From assembly GCA_019925105.1 (NCBI GenBank), contig JAHGAU010000012.1:1-64000 (forward strand): a stretch of 64,000 bases of DNA. Reading direction: 5' to 3'. Source of the stretch: Niebla homalea (lineage: Eukaryota; Ascomycota; Lecanoromycetes; Lecanorales; Ramalinaceae). The position numbers and the translations under genes are program-made. Positions 49,537 through 59,805 of this stretch are shown here, one piece after another; within the stretch, counting starts at the first letter, position 1, and every line of letters begins with the position of its first letter. The notes beneath the pieces were generated by a model. It searched no databases. It was not told the origin of the DNA and saw only the letters and a list, made by a program, of their open reading frames with translations.

Positions 49537-51318
49537 TCAGTCTACATACCGCCTCCACTCATTCACCCTGCCATTCAACCCCCCGCCATTGCCAGCCCTC
49601 CTCGCTCTACTCGCAACCCCGGTGCCAACGCCCGCCAGCGTACTCGCCCTCCTCATGGGCGGCGCATTTGCTCCGCCCGTGCGCCTGCCTTCAGTCCTCC
49701 TGCCGTTCCTGATTTCCTCAACAAGTACCTCAGCATCGCGATCGTTCTCATCGTTGTACGGCCTGACGAGGATATCATGACCGCGACGGAAGAAATCGTC
49801 GCTGAGGTGGGGATTGAGGGGGGGTGGTGGTGTTGCTGTTCTCATTCTCGTCCCTCCTCCGTCTCGTCTTCTGGCCCCTTCACCACCACCACCGCGGCTT
49901 CCTTCGCCCGGTATTCTCCGTTCATCCCATTCTCCAAATTCGCCACCTCCGACTCCTAATCCCATTCCTCCAACACCAGCTCCATCGTGGCCACGGCGAC
50001 GCGGAAGCTCCCGAGTTGTGGTGTGGCGAGCAGCAAGACCGCGGCGTTGGGGACCACCGCTTCCGAAGATGAGGTCGCTGTCTGACAGGGCATCCGAATC
50101 CGGATCGGGAGAGGAATCCGGATGGTAGTGGTAGTCGTTGATGTGCATTTCTCGCTCCACTCGCCGAGCCAGTGCCTCGTCATCGGCCTCGATCCTCCCG
50201 TAGTCAATCCCCCCGTGGTCTGCAACACGATGCCCGTTAAGATAGACCTGTCTCTCGGGTTCCCTCGTCTGCATGCCCCCCCACTCAACTCCTTCATCAG
50301 CATCATCCCACCAAAACCAGCCCCCCACCGGCGGCATGCCCGGCATCTCCCTCATCGCGCGGTCATGCTCCTCCTGCACAGCCTCATCGCCAAACATGGG
50401 ACAATCGCAGCCCTTCCATTTGACACCGCAAACCATACAGAACTCGGCACCACAGCGACAGGTCATGTGATTGCAGCCTTGATTCTGCTCCACGGTGGCT
50501 TTGCAGTTGTGACAGCGCTGCCAGCCCTTTTCCTTGACGATCTTTTGGAAGGCGAGCGTGGCGGGGTCCTTGGGACACTCGCGGCTGGAATGGAATTTGG
50601 CGTTGCAGGTGGTGCAGACGCGGGTCTTGCATTTGGAACACTGGCCGTATTTCCTTCGCGGCCCTGGCCGGTCGCTCGGGGAGGCGGGGACGGTGTGGAT
50701 GTGCGACGGTTTGATCCACTCGCCACAATTTTTTCTGGGGCAGTAGATGCGGTTTTTGGTGGTGAATTCGACGTATTTGCGGTTCCACTCTTTTTTGAAT
50801 GCGGTATCGAAGATTTTGGAGACCTTGGAGGGGTCGATCGGGTGGGTGGCGTCGCAACATTTCGGGGGCATTGTTTGCGGGTCGGTGAGGGAGATGGTGA
50901 AGACCCGTTTGAGGCATTCGTGGCACATGTGGTGCTTGCAATCGAGGGTGAGGACTTTGGAGGCGGGGTATTCGACTAAACACGAGACACATTCCAGCTC
51001 TTTTTCTGGGGCCGGTGGGGGGCCGCCGAAGAAGGAGGAAACGATATTAGGGCGGGATTGGGACTTTGAGTTGGAGGTGCTGGTTCGGGTGGTGTGCGGG
51101 CGGGATGGAGGACGTGAGGTTTGGTGGGAGGTGGTGGGAGTGCGATGAGCTGATGTTCTGTAGGATGGCTGATTAGATTTGCCGCTGGAGGTTCTTGTGG
51201 TTCGTGAGCGGTCTAATTTAGGTCTGGAGGAAGCTGATGCTGAGGCTGAGGCTGAAGCTGCGCGATCGACTCTGGCCTGACTGTAACTCACTGGCGGATG
51301 TTCGGAGAACCTAGGCAT
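49537..51318 (-). CDS. RBR-type (RING-IBR-RING) E3 ubiquitin ligase
   Basis: Single exon, 593 aa. Transfers ubiquitin through a Cys-thioester step. The N-terminal 100 residues are disordered, Ser/Arg/Thr-rich. RING1 starts at Cys110 (CVSCLVEYPASKVLTLDC, then CHECLKRVF), the IBR has CSKCKTRVCTTCNAKF, and RING2 has CHNCKATVEQNQGCNHMTC, the last Cys run containing the catalytic Cys, then CGAEFCMVCGVKWKGC. The C-terminal 200 residues are Gly/Arg-rich and disordered (GVGGMGLGVGGGEFG). This matches uncharacterised fungal RBR proteins in layout. A Ser-rich protein lies directly upstream on the same strand; a shared transcript is possible, but the ATG at 51,318 in good context fits a separate start. 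Confidence 0.88.
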   Translation of the reverse strand: MPRFSEHPPVSYSQARVDRAASASASASASSRPKLDRSRTTRTSSGKSNQPSYRTSAHRTPTTSHQTSRPPSRPHTTRTSTSNSKSQSRPNIVSSFFGGPPPAPEKELECVSCLVEYPASKVLTLDCKHHMCHECLKRVFTISLTDPQTMPPKCCDATHPIDPSKVSKIFDTAFKKEWNRKYVEFTTKNRIYCPRKNCGEWIKPSHIHTVPASPSDRPGPRRKYGQCSKCKTRVCTTCNAKFHSSRECPKDPATLAFQKIVKEKGWQRCHNCKATVEQNQGCNHMTCRCGAEFCMVCGVKWKGCDCPMFGDEAVQEEHDRAMREMPGMPPVGGWFWWDDADEGVEWGGMQTREPERQVYLNGHRVADHGGIDYGRIEADDEALARRVEREMHINDYHYHPDSSPDPDSDALSDSDLIFGSGGPQRRGLAARHTTTRELPRRRGHDGAGVGGMGLGVGGGEFGEWDERRIPGEGSRGGGGEGARRRDGGGTRMRTATPPPPLNPHLSDDFFRRGHDILVRPYNDENDRDAEVLVEEIRNGRRTEGRRTGGANAPPMRRASTLAGVGTGVASRARRAGNGGGLNGRVNEWRRYVD

Positions 51319-51353
51319 TCTGCGGGTGTCTGTGGAGGTCGTCTTGCTTCTTC

Positions 51354-51911
51354 TTAGTGGAGGACGATGAGAGGGGACGGGCGATAGTATAGTAGTAGGG
51401 TCGAGGGAGCTAGTAATGGTAGACAGATGGTCATCAGTGATTCTTGTGACACCTCAAGACTGGACAGGCAATCATACTGTTTTCGACTTGTTGAGCGCTT
51501 CATCGGCACCCTTCCATCGTCGCCTCCTTTCCTCCGATCAAGCCCATCTAGCTCAGTGACATTCATACTCGTCCGTCGTGAACTCTTCTCCCTCGTGATG
51601 CGCCCGCTTCCAGCGATTGCCTCACTCTCATCTCCTTTCCCAACCTTCTTACTCCCAGCAGCGGACGTCCTCCTCTCCCCATTCTCTCGAGTATCTTTAG
51701 ATCTCGTCCTCACATACACATTCACCACCCCCTTCTCTCCGCTCCCTTTCCTCCTACTCTTATGACGTCCATGCGACGAGGATGCCCGTCTATGCGCCGA
51801 GCTGCTCCCACCGTTCCGGCCATTTTCCTTGACTTCGATCTCGGAGCCTTGCATCTTTCGACGCAGAGTATCCAGATCTCCAGGCCGACCGAAGCCAGTG
51901 AGGAAGGCCAT
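51354..51911 (-). CDS. Basic Ser/Arg-rich protein of unknown function
   Basis: Open frame with a likely start at MAFLTGFGRPGDLDTLRRKM (51,911); the frame is open further upstream to 52,031, but that part is Pro/Ser-rich and reads like 5' UTR. Composition is basic (GRHKSRRKGSGEKGVVNVYV, then SRRTSMNVTELDGLDRRKGG). No domain is recognised. The last 40 codons (DCLSSLEV onward) may be intron or UTR, since a GTGTCA donor follows SLEV. It could therefore be a first exon of the RBR gene just downstream, but no splice keeping the frame was found. Confidence 0.5.
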   Translation of the reverse strand: MAFLTGFGRPGDLDTLRRKMQGSEIEVKENGRNGGSSSAHRRASSSHGRHKSRRKGSGEKGVVNVYVRTRSKDTRENGERRTSAAGSKKVGKGDESEAIAGSGRITREKSSRRTSMNVTELDGLDRRKGGDDGRVPMKRSTSRKQYDCLSSLEVSQESLMTICLPLLAPSTLLLYYRPSPLIVLH

Positions 51912-52031
51912 CCTTGGTGGTGTGGTATTTTGAGGTGGCGCAAAAGGATGAGAAGGATAAGAAAGGATTGGTTGGATGGAGGAAGTATAAGAGCTGAAGA
52001 TGAGACAAGGCGGAATTGGTTCCGAGGACAC

Positions 52032-52955
52032 GGAGAAGTTGCGGAGATGATTTTTTTGCGCCTTTGTCGCTTTCCTCCTCCCTTCTCCTTAATCAAATGC
52101 CGTATAGATCAAATAAGATTGTGATTCTGAACACCTCTCGCTTAAAGGTGTCTACGTATGCTCCGAGGATAATAAGGACTGAAAATTGGCGCAATTCACA
52201 ACCCGTCCCAGAGCCATGACCTTCCAGCGGGAGCGCTACAGCTGCCACCCTGCCCGACCACATCGTGCATCGCTTTATCGCTTCATCGCACGACATCCTG
52301 TGTGAAACACGAGGATTATGTGCTGGTCCTACATGCCGCTAGCCGCAAGCGCAGTCCTGATGATTTGTTGAGCGCATCAGGAGTGCATGTCACATGGGAT
52401 AGGTCCTGCAAGGCTAGTGTTAGATGATGCTGCTTATGGTAGGTTGTCTTGAATGGTGTCAGGACTTACAAAGATGAGGCTGAGGGTGCTACATGGTTGG
52501 TGGAGGTGGGACTGTGGATGGATGCTTCTGGGTGGTCTTGTAATGGCGACCTGGTGTTCATGGTGAAGATGTGTACCGTGTGTCTGTAGGTGTATCTAAA
52601 TCTACCTTCTCATTTACGTCGTTCAGTTTGAGGTCGCAAGGCAGTGGTTCAATTCATGATCCAGCGAGTATGGCTGAGATCTAATAATATTATGTATTAT
52701 CTAATTGCTCTGTAGCATCTACTTCTAAATTTTTGCTCCTTTTCGCTCTTTTGCTAAAACATGAAGTCAGCTCGCGGGCCATCTGGATATCGTATATTCG
52801 TCAGTGTCGTTTTTTCGTTCACATTCATCTCCTAAGATGCTTTCTCAATTATGCCATTCCCATCATTCACCATATAGGACCGAGACTGTCGTGAGCTTCA
52901 TATAGTCGTTCCACCAGCTTATTCACCACATCTTCGAAGACCTTTTGATGTTGTC
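52032..52955. other. Intergenic region
   Basis: About 0.9 kb between two minus-strand genes. It contains a locally AT-rich patch near 52,680-52,760. No coding frame or repeat is supported. Confidence 0.5.
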
Positions 52956-54336
52956 TTACAACTCTCCTTTCAAAATCTGGCACACCTTCTTCTCCGCTTC
53001 ATTCGGCCTCCCCATATCAATAGCTAGCTGATCAGGCTCCCTCACAAGCTCGAACCTCACATACGCACCGCCTCTGTCATTGAGGGGCGTTTCCTCGCTG
53101 GCGATCTTATAAAGGCCATCATATCTCAGTCCGCTGCTTGGAGCATATTGGCTGCCGCTTCGACTCGAGCGGATAACGCGAATTGCACGATTGTGGTCTT
53201 TGGAAACGCGCATGGCTTTGGTATTGGAGCTGATGATTGGGGCAACGGGATCGGTGTTGGTGTGGGAGTTGGAGCCGGAGTAGTAGATGGTATCGCCGTG
53301 GTCGCGGTCGAGGTCGTCGTAAGTACCTAAAACAGAGGATCAGCAGTGCCTAGCTCTCGACATCAGCTCGTAGTGGACTCAAGATCTCATATCAATTGAG
53401 TCCGAATGAGAAGAGAGACATACCCGACACCACAATACTCCACGCCCCCATCTCCCCACTCCCCGCGATCCCTCCCTGCGCACTCCCATGCGCCCCATCC
53501 CTCAGCGCGCAGATGCGAAACGGCCACCACTGCCCGACGCTCAATCCATTATGTCCAAACACCCTACAGTCTCTCGGTCCATCTCCCGCCGTCCGATCTA
53601 GCGCATACACCCTCGGCTTCTCCCTCACAACAATGCCGCTCAGCACTTGTCTGACATTGGGATTTTCGAAGGTCAGCAGCCGAATCCCTGATGTGGCGGA
53701 CTTGGACATCTTGCGGCGCTTCGGCGGGGGCTCCATCAGCTCAGGCTGCTTTTCGGGGACGTTGTCGATGGCAGCTTCGACGGCAAATTGGCCGTCCAGC
53801 TGCTCAAGCAAGATAGCAGCATTTCTCCGCAGGGGCTCCGGATACTCATACGCTCCCACTGCCCCCATTTTCACATTAGTCTCCCCCAAGATATTCCGCA
53901 GACAACCACGGACATTCAGATCCTTATCATCCTGCACCGTGAGCAGCGGCGCGATGATGGCAATGGATCTGAGGATGTTGAACACGGCCTGTGTCTCCTT
54001 AGGTAGGATGCCACGTTTGTGCTTGATCATTCGGACGGTGCATTGGCCGATCATGAGGGAGGGGTGGGAGTTGGAGAGGGGGTTGAATTTGTGGAGGCGG
54101 AAGGTGGAGAGGGTGGTGGGAACACTCTGCTCTTCAACGCTAGCTTCGGAAGCGGTGGCGGTCATTGGAGGGGATTTTTGAGCAGGCTGTGGATCGTCTT
54201 GAGGTGGGACGATGGTGTCTTGGGAAGCTGGTGCAGCGTCATCCGATGAGCCGGGCGTTGTTGGCCTGTTTAGGTCTGCTGGCGTTCCGGAGGATGGCGC
54301 GGAGTCGCTGGGACTCGGAGCTTGGGCTCGCGACAT
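52956..54336 (-). CDS. SRA-YDG domain protein (methylated-DNA reader, UHRF1-like domain)
   Basis: Two exons, 54336-53424 and 53326-52956 (97-nt intron, phase 1), give 427 aa. The N-terminal 85 residues are Ser/Pro-rich and disordered. The middle (LHKFNPLSNSHPSLMIGQCT to ILLEQLDGQF) is helical. PPKRRKMSK is a likely nuclear localisation signal. The SRA-YDG domain spans about residues 240-420: VFGHNGLSVGQWWPF, DGAHGSAQGGIAGSGEMGAW, then across the splice IVVSGTYDDLDRDHGDTIYY, SGSNSHTNTDPVAP and SSGLRYDGLYKI. No RING or PHD finger is present, unlike animal UHRF1. In fungi such proteins are candidates for reading 5-methylcytosine. The window also shows RIP, whose targets are often methylated. Confidence 0.9.
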
Positions 54337-55006
54337 GGTGGGCAGAGATGTAGAGGCCGTGGATCAGCTTTGCAAGAGTTGTAGTATAAATGGTAATTCT
54401 TGATGACCGTTTGAATCGCTTTCACATATCCAGGACGTCTGTGTGAAAAGCAATTGGGAAGAGATGTATAGAGTTCCTGCTTGAGTCGCCTCTTGTCTCT
54501 GTCCGATGTTGCTTTTGCTCATGTGAGCCAACTACGAAGTTCATTAGGTCCTCACAACTTCTGTGGCCGGTCTAGTGGCCCCAATTGAGTTTCTGGAAGC
54601 AAGGGAAGCAAACAAACATGCAGCGGGATGACGCTATTGGGCAACGGTTCCTGTGGGGTAAGGGTCCCAAAAGAGGAAGTGGCAGAAGAAAGCCATGTCT
54701 CAATCCTGCAAAGCAAATCAGCCTTGCGTGCCCGTTCAGGGTGTCGGGGTCGTTCAGGATCCAAGGGATGGTGGTTGCGATGGAATGACGCTCTGTAGGA
54801 GTTATCGCTAGCGGGTATGAAGCAGAGGAAACATTGCGCTGTTTTGCACTTCTGTGTACAAAATGACAGCTTGATGATGAGAAGATACTTGAACATGCCT
54901 TCCTTCATCGCTTCATGTGCAAAAAGACTGGACTATCACCCCAAAAGCTCTTTCGCCTAAGCTCCCTTGTTGCGCAGAGGCTCCAGGATCGCCTTCATGA
55001 TCGCCC
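54337..55006. other. Intergenic region
   Basis: Promoter region of the SRA gene and 3' flank of the next minus-strand gene. No supported coding frame. Confidence 0.5.
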
Positions 55007-56095
55007 TCACTCGTTGACCACCCTCAATCCCCCATTCCCACCAGGATTGCCTTCCCTCTTCCTCAGTATGCCTTTCACCTGCGGCGTCCCTACTCCTCCC
55101 GCTTGCCGGCTTCCATCACTCAGCTTGCCGCTCTCGATCTCCTGCCTCCCAGAGTCAGCCACGCGCTGATGTCCAGCCATGGTATCCGTTGGCGCGTTGA
55201 AGCGCTTGTCGACGGCGCTGTTGAAGGTGCCTCGTAGAGTCTCCCCGGCGCCCTGTCACCAGTGATATCAGCAACCTGCACAATCAGTGGATCGTGATGG
55301 AGAGCGCACATGTATTCCCACAGCCGCGGTCTTCAATCCCTGCATGGTCCCCTGCTGATGGCTCCCAGGGCTTGTTTCGCCAGGACCTCCTCTGTGGGCG
55401 CCACTCGCTGCAGGCGGGGCCCGACTCGGGTATGAAAAGTTGTGCCTCCCCTCTCTACCAGGACTGGGTGGTGTAGCGGCTGCGCTGTAATTCTGCACCG
55501 GTCCATCTCTTTGAACAGGAGGGTTGGGGCTCGGTTGCCTCATCGCGCTCTTCTGCGGTACATTGGGTGCCATGTTTTCATCTTGCCTGTTGGCGCTGCT
55601 GTCGACCCTCGGGTCTAGCTTATTCGCGAGTTCGCTGCTGTGGGGTCCGTTGTTTCCGGGGCCGGTGGTAGTGGTTGTCGTTGTAGTGGTGGTGGTGGTC
55701 ACGACTTGGCCTTGGTCATTGACCACATTGCGGACTTGGTTGTTGCTGGTGGGTTGGGAGCGGGGATCGCTGATCATGGAGGGGGTATTGGAAGAGCCAT
55801 TGTAGGAGTCGCGAGAGGTGTCGGAGCCGCCATAGGTGGAATCGTTCAGACTGCTGGGGCGATCTTCCTTGTCTCGGTGGAGCATTTTACCTATTTGAGG
55901 GGAGAATTTGAGGATTAGCTTGTATTCCAACAAGGTGAGAAAAGGATTGAGCGTCTGCCGCAAAGACATGACACATGCAGCGATATGTCGCACTAGATGG
56001 CATAGCGAGTCGCAACTGCTTTCTGTGAATCTTCCGCGAAACCCAGACGTACCTAGACCACCCCACTTCTTCTTGTCCTTGGATGATTCTGCCAT
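55007..56095 (-). CDS. Low-complexity conserved fungal-type protein of unknown function
   Basis: Three exons, 56095-56053, 55890-55310 and 55252-55007, give 289 aa. The first join reads WGGLGKMLHRDKEDRPSS across a 162-nt intron, the second GIHGAGETLRGTFNSAVD across 57 nt. Residues 1-15 are Lys-rich. The middle is disordered (Ser/Asn/Pro) and contains a run of 12 Thr. The C-terminal part AGETLRGTFNSAVDKRFNAP is the best-ordered block and resembles the tail of a conserved Pezizomycotina family of unknown role, though this is from memory of similar proteins and not tested. TPQVKGILRKREG is near the end. No transmembrane segment or signal peptide. Confidence 0.75.
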
Positions 56096-56775
56096 GATGG
56101 GTACCAAAGATGAAAGCTTGAAATGTATTCGCGACTAAAATTTGAATTCGAGGCTTGTAACGTGTTGAAGATGTCTCCGAATAACACGTGTGTGTCAATG
56201 AATCAGTCTCGATATTAGGCGTCGACGGGTCACAGTATTTTATACGTCTAACAAGAGCTTTTAGAGGAGGAGTGACACGATCGTGAAAATGCTAGAGCAG
56301 GTGAATGTGTAAGGAGTAGGACGAGGTACAAGCATGGATCGGATGTTCACACCCTCGACACACACACACCTTGGCAGCGCATAGTTCTATGCCTCGAGGC
56401 TGGGAGGCGGCTGGCTCCTGGATCAGGGCAGACGTCGTCATCCCGCCGCCACTGCAGACCTTTCTTGGCAATCGTACATCACTAGCGCTTACGGTATTGG
56501 GCCCAGAACCTGGCTCTTGCCTTTTTGGTCGGCACTGGGCTACTGGCAAAAGAAAGGATTATACTGGAATGCTGGCACCGCTTGCTTTTGATATCATTGT
56601 TCTTGGCTATGTCTTTTCATCATCCATGAGCACCTCTCTCGGTGTTTGTAATTCCAAATGTTGGATATCATAATGCACCTGTACGCCTGGCGAACGCCAC
56701 AACTCCCTCTTCAGATGAATAAAAGCGCAAAGTCTGAATCTTGTCCGTGATCAAGATGTTCAAACTGAAGATTAA
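56096..56775. other. Intergenic region
   Basis: Lies between two minus-strand genes. A CACACACACAC tract is at about 56,358. No gene is seen. Confidence 0.5.
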
Positions 56776-59034
56776 TCATCTCAAAATCAACCGCTTCGTC
56801 TCTTTGTTCAAGACCGCAACGCCTTGCATAAGTTTGATGAATTCCTTGTTGTTGTTGATCCGTCCTGCAAAAGTCTTCAATAGGTTGGCAACCGTGGTGC
56901 CCTCGGGAGGAATATGTGCCCTGATTTCTTCAGCAGTGGGGAATGAGCCGCCGGCTGGTGGTGAGGGCGCGTTCGCTGCAATCACGTCAGTCCCATTGTC
57001 TTAGACTCAGAAATTACAATGTTCTTCGGGTGAGTGAGCAAGCTTACCAGGACTTGCAGTACGCCTGATAGCCCCACCTGCAGCTCCCGTAGCCGCCCCA
57101 TCAGGCTGTGGCAGCTGCGGGCTAGTCGGTCTGCTGCCATTAGGCGAACCAGCTTTGCTGCCCCCCACCGTCAGGCGAAGCTTCTGTCTCTTGCGTGCAC
57201 CATCGCTCATCTCACCACCTGATCCCGCTGCACCACCCTCACTATCGCTGCCTGACCCCGCATGGCCACGTTTCTTGGGGACTGCTGTTCCAGCTGCACA
57301 AGCTGGCGGGGAACCATGTCTCGAGTTCGGGTCCAATTGATGCTGCATTCCACTTGCGCCTTTTGGGTGCTTCGGCTTCGTCTTTCGAGCATGGCTGCGT
57401 GAAGATTCGTTGCCGCTCGCATCAGAAGCAAGCGGAGATCCTGGTCGATTGAGACGTGATGACGAGAGAGACGTGGACGAGTTGTGCTTCTTGGTGCGAT
57501 GATGTGGGGTACTTGCGCCAGATCCGAGTGTTGAGCCAGCTTTGGCCTTGTTCCTGGGCTTGTCGTGAAGCTTCTCAGGAGAGGATCTGGGAGTGTCTGA
57601 AAGCTTGCCCTTCTCTTTCTCTTGGGCTTTAAGCCGTTCTGCCTCTGTGTCAGTATCGGAGTCGGATTCTGAAGCTTCCGAGTAGGGGTTGGAGCCAGAG
57701 TCAGAATCGTAGATGTAGTTCTTTTCTCGCTTCATCAGCGCCTTCTTCAACTTCTTCCCCAGCATACGCTCTTCTTCCTTGAGCTTCTTCTCCATCTCGG
57801 CTTGCTTGTCATACTCTTTCTCTTCTTTCAAGTCAAAGACGTTGGCCTGGAGTTGATCGCGCTTGATCCGCTCATCGGCCTCCTTCTGTTCGTCGTCCTC
57901 TTCAAACACCATGTTCTCTTCATCATCGGCAAATCGGTCTTCTTGAAAATCCAAATCGTCGGCATCAGGGTTTTCTTGCTTTGTCACAGGCTTGGCCGAT
58001 CCACTGCCTCCCCCACCCCTCTCCCACTTGCCAATGAAGAGCCGGCTCCCAGCCCTCTTGTCTTCTTGCTCCTGCAGCCTCTTTCGTTTTGCGTCTTCCG
58101 AGTCCATGAACCACCTTGGTTCTTTGATCTTCTTGTTGTACCGCTGCTCGGCCTCCTCAAAGCTCAAGGTCTTGAATTTATTCTTCTCGCTGAACTTGTA
58201 CCACTTTTCTAGCGGAACCACTCGAAAGGCGCCATCCGAACCTTGAGCCATCATTGCATAGGTGTCCGACATTGCAGCCTCATAGTTTCCGACCCAGACG
58301 CTCTTGTTATCAAAGTCTTCGAGATGCCATGGCAAGGCTTCTTCGTATCGAAGCTTGCTCCTAGCCTTCTGCTCCTCCGTCAAGTCATTACGGTAGACCT
58401 GCTCGGTTTTTTTGAAGTTTGTGCCCAGCTTTTTATGTGTGTTGCCACCTTGAGATGGGGCGACCAATGCGCTTTCGGCTTCCCGACGGGCGTCTCTCTC
58501 GGCTTTGGCTTGAGCTTTCATGATGAAGTCTTTGTTGTCTTCCGGATTGTCTGATGGGGTTGCTTCGTCTCTCAGGCCTGGCCCCTGAGGTAGTGATCGC
58601 GGATCCCTCCTGTGCAGACGCACTGGGCGCACGAAGTCATCTTCCTTGCGTGGATCCACAGTCTTCTTGCTCGAGAAACGTGCGACATGATGTCTAAAGC
58701 CGTCAAAGAGTGCTTTCTTGGTCATGATGAGTGGGTAGTCCTGGAAGGCAGCGACTGTGGGGAGGGAGAATCCACTGCCGACGCCTTCTTCGCGTGCGGG
58801 TGGTAATGGAGGAGGTGTAGGTTTGCCAGTACCGTTCACGGCGGAAGGTAATTGCGGCGATGTTCTTAGTTGTGGCCTCTTCTTTGGGCGCACTAGTGGA
58901 TCATTCTGTGGTTTTGGCCGACGCCTTCGGGGAGGTACTGGAGCGCCATTTGGGGTCTGGCCGGGTGTACGACCCGGGGTCATACCAGGTGATAGCACAC
59001 CCGGAGAGCCAGACATGCTGATGTCTGACTGCAT
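56776..59034 (-). CDS. TFG1: Transcription initiation factor IIF subunit alpha (RAP74/Tfg1)
   Basis: Binds RNA polymerase II with TFIIF beta and helps initiation and elongation in the nucleus. Two exons, 59034-57048 and 56975-56776 (72-nt intron, phase 1), give 728 aa. The N-terminal half has family blocks PLIMTKKALFDGFRHHVARF, LPWHLEDFDNKSVWVGNYEA and RVVPLEKWYKFSEKNKFKTL, then EPRWFMD, which belong to the TFIIF dimerisation domain. An acidic and Lys/Glu-rich middle (DDEENMVFEEDDEQKEADER) and a Ser-rich linker follow. The C-terminal winged-helix is in the second exon (FPTAEEIRAHIPPEGTTVAN, then LLKTFAGRINNNKEFIKLM). Complete and intact. Confidence 0.93.
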
Positions 59035-59805
59035 GGTAGATAGAGCTCTGTAGGAGAGTTGGCTGAAGTGTGGACTCTCGAGACGGAGAGCCGGGTGAAA
59101 TGGTTGTAAAGACTGTTGGCCAAAGCCAGAGTGAAGTCAGGTCAAACCATGGGAAAGAAGAGTTGTGCAAGACATTTGGTCATGACGCCTATGATTAAGG
59201 TGTTCAAGATATGAATTTATTCAATTGTACTCATTCAGCGTCATTGTTCGAAACGAGAAAGTGAAGTCAAAGTCAAAAGATCGCCGTTTCAAGCTTCTAC
59301 GAGTAGGCAAGTCTGATTCCGGTCCTGCCACTAAGATGCCGAAGAGCTTGGCGCCAAGTGATTACAGCCCTTTTGGGCGATCACAAGGCTGCCGCTGCCC
59401 CACTAAAATTGACAAACATCGAAACATCCATTCGTGACACTGACACAACACTACAGACACAAGCCTTCTCAGTAATCTCAACGCCTGTCAAGCGCAACAC
59501 AAGCTTGACGTTGTGCAACAAGTGTTGTGGTCTACCATCAGCAACAAGACCAGTTTTGCCATTTTCGTAGCTTTGTTGAACACTGCTGGTCTGCCTCCAA
59601 GCGCTCATAACACCAATTGTGACACCTGGCATGATTATCGTACGGGGCAAGCCAGCTTTTTCGGCTCTTGGACGTCGTTCCTGACCATTTCTCTTAACCT
59701 TTATCTACCGTCGCAGCAAAGATACTACGTGAGGAACGGCCTGTCAGCTGGCTGCCGTAGATCTCCATCGCGATCCATCCAATTGCTACCTCTTCCAGCT
59801 CCAGC
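59035..59805. promoter_or_regulatory. Divergent promoter region of TFG1 and the Cid1-type gene
   Basis: 771 bases between two head-to-head housekeeping genes. No open frame has support. Bidirectional promoter function is inferred from layout. Confidence 0.45.

Noticed and set aside
50122..50979. 285-codon plus-strand frame
   Set aside because: It lies opposite the RING/IBR coding sequence, whose zinc-finger motifs are on the minus strand; it is a GC-driven shadow.
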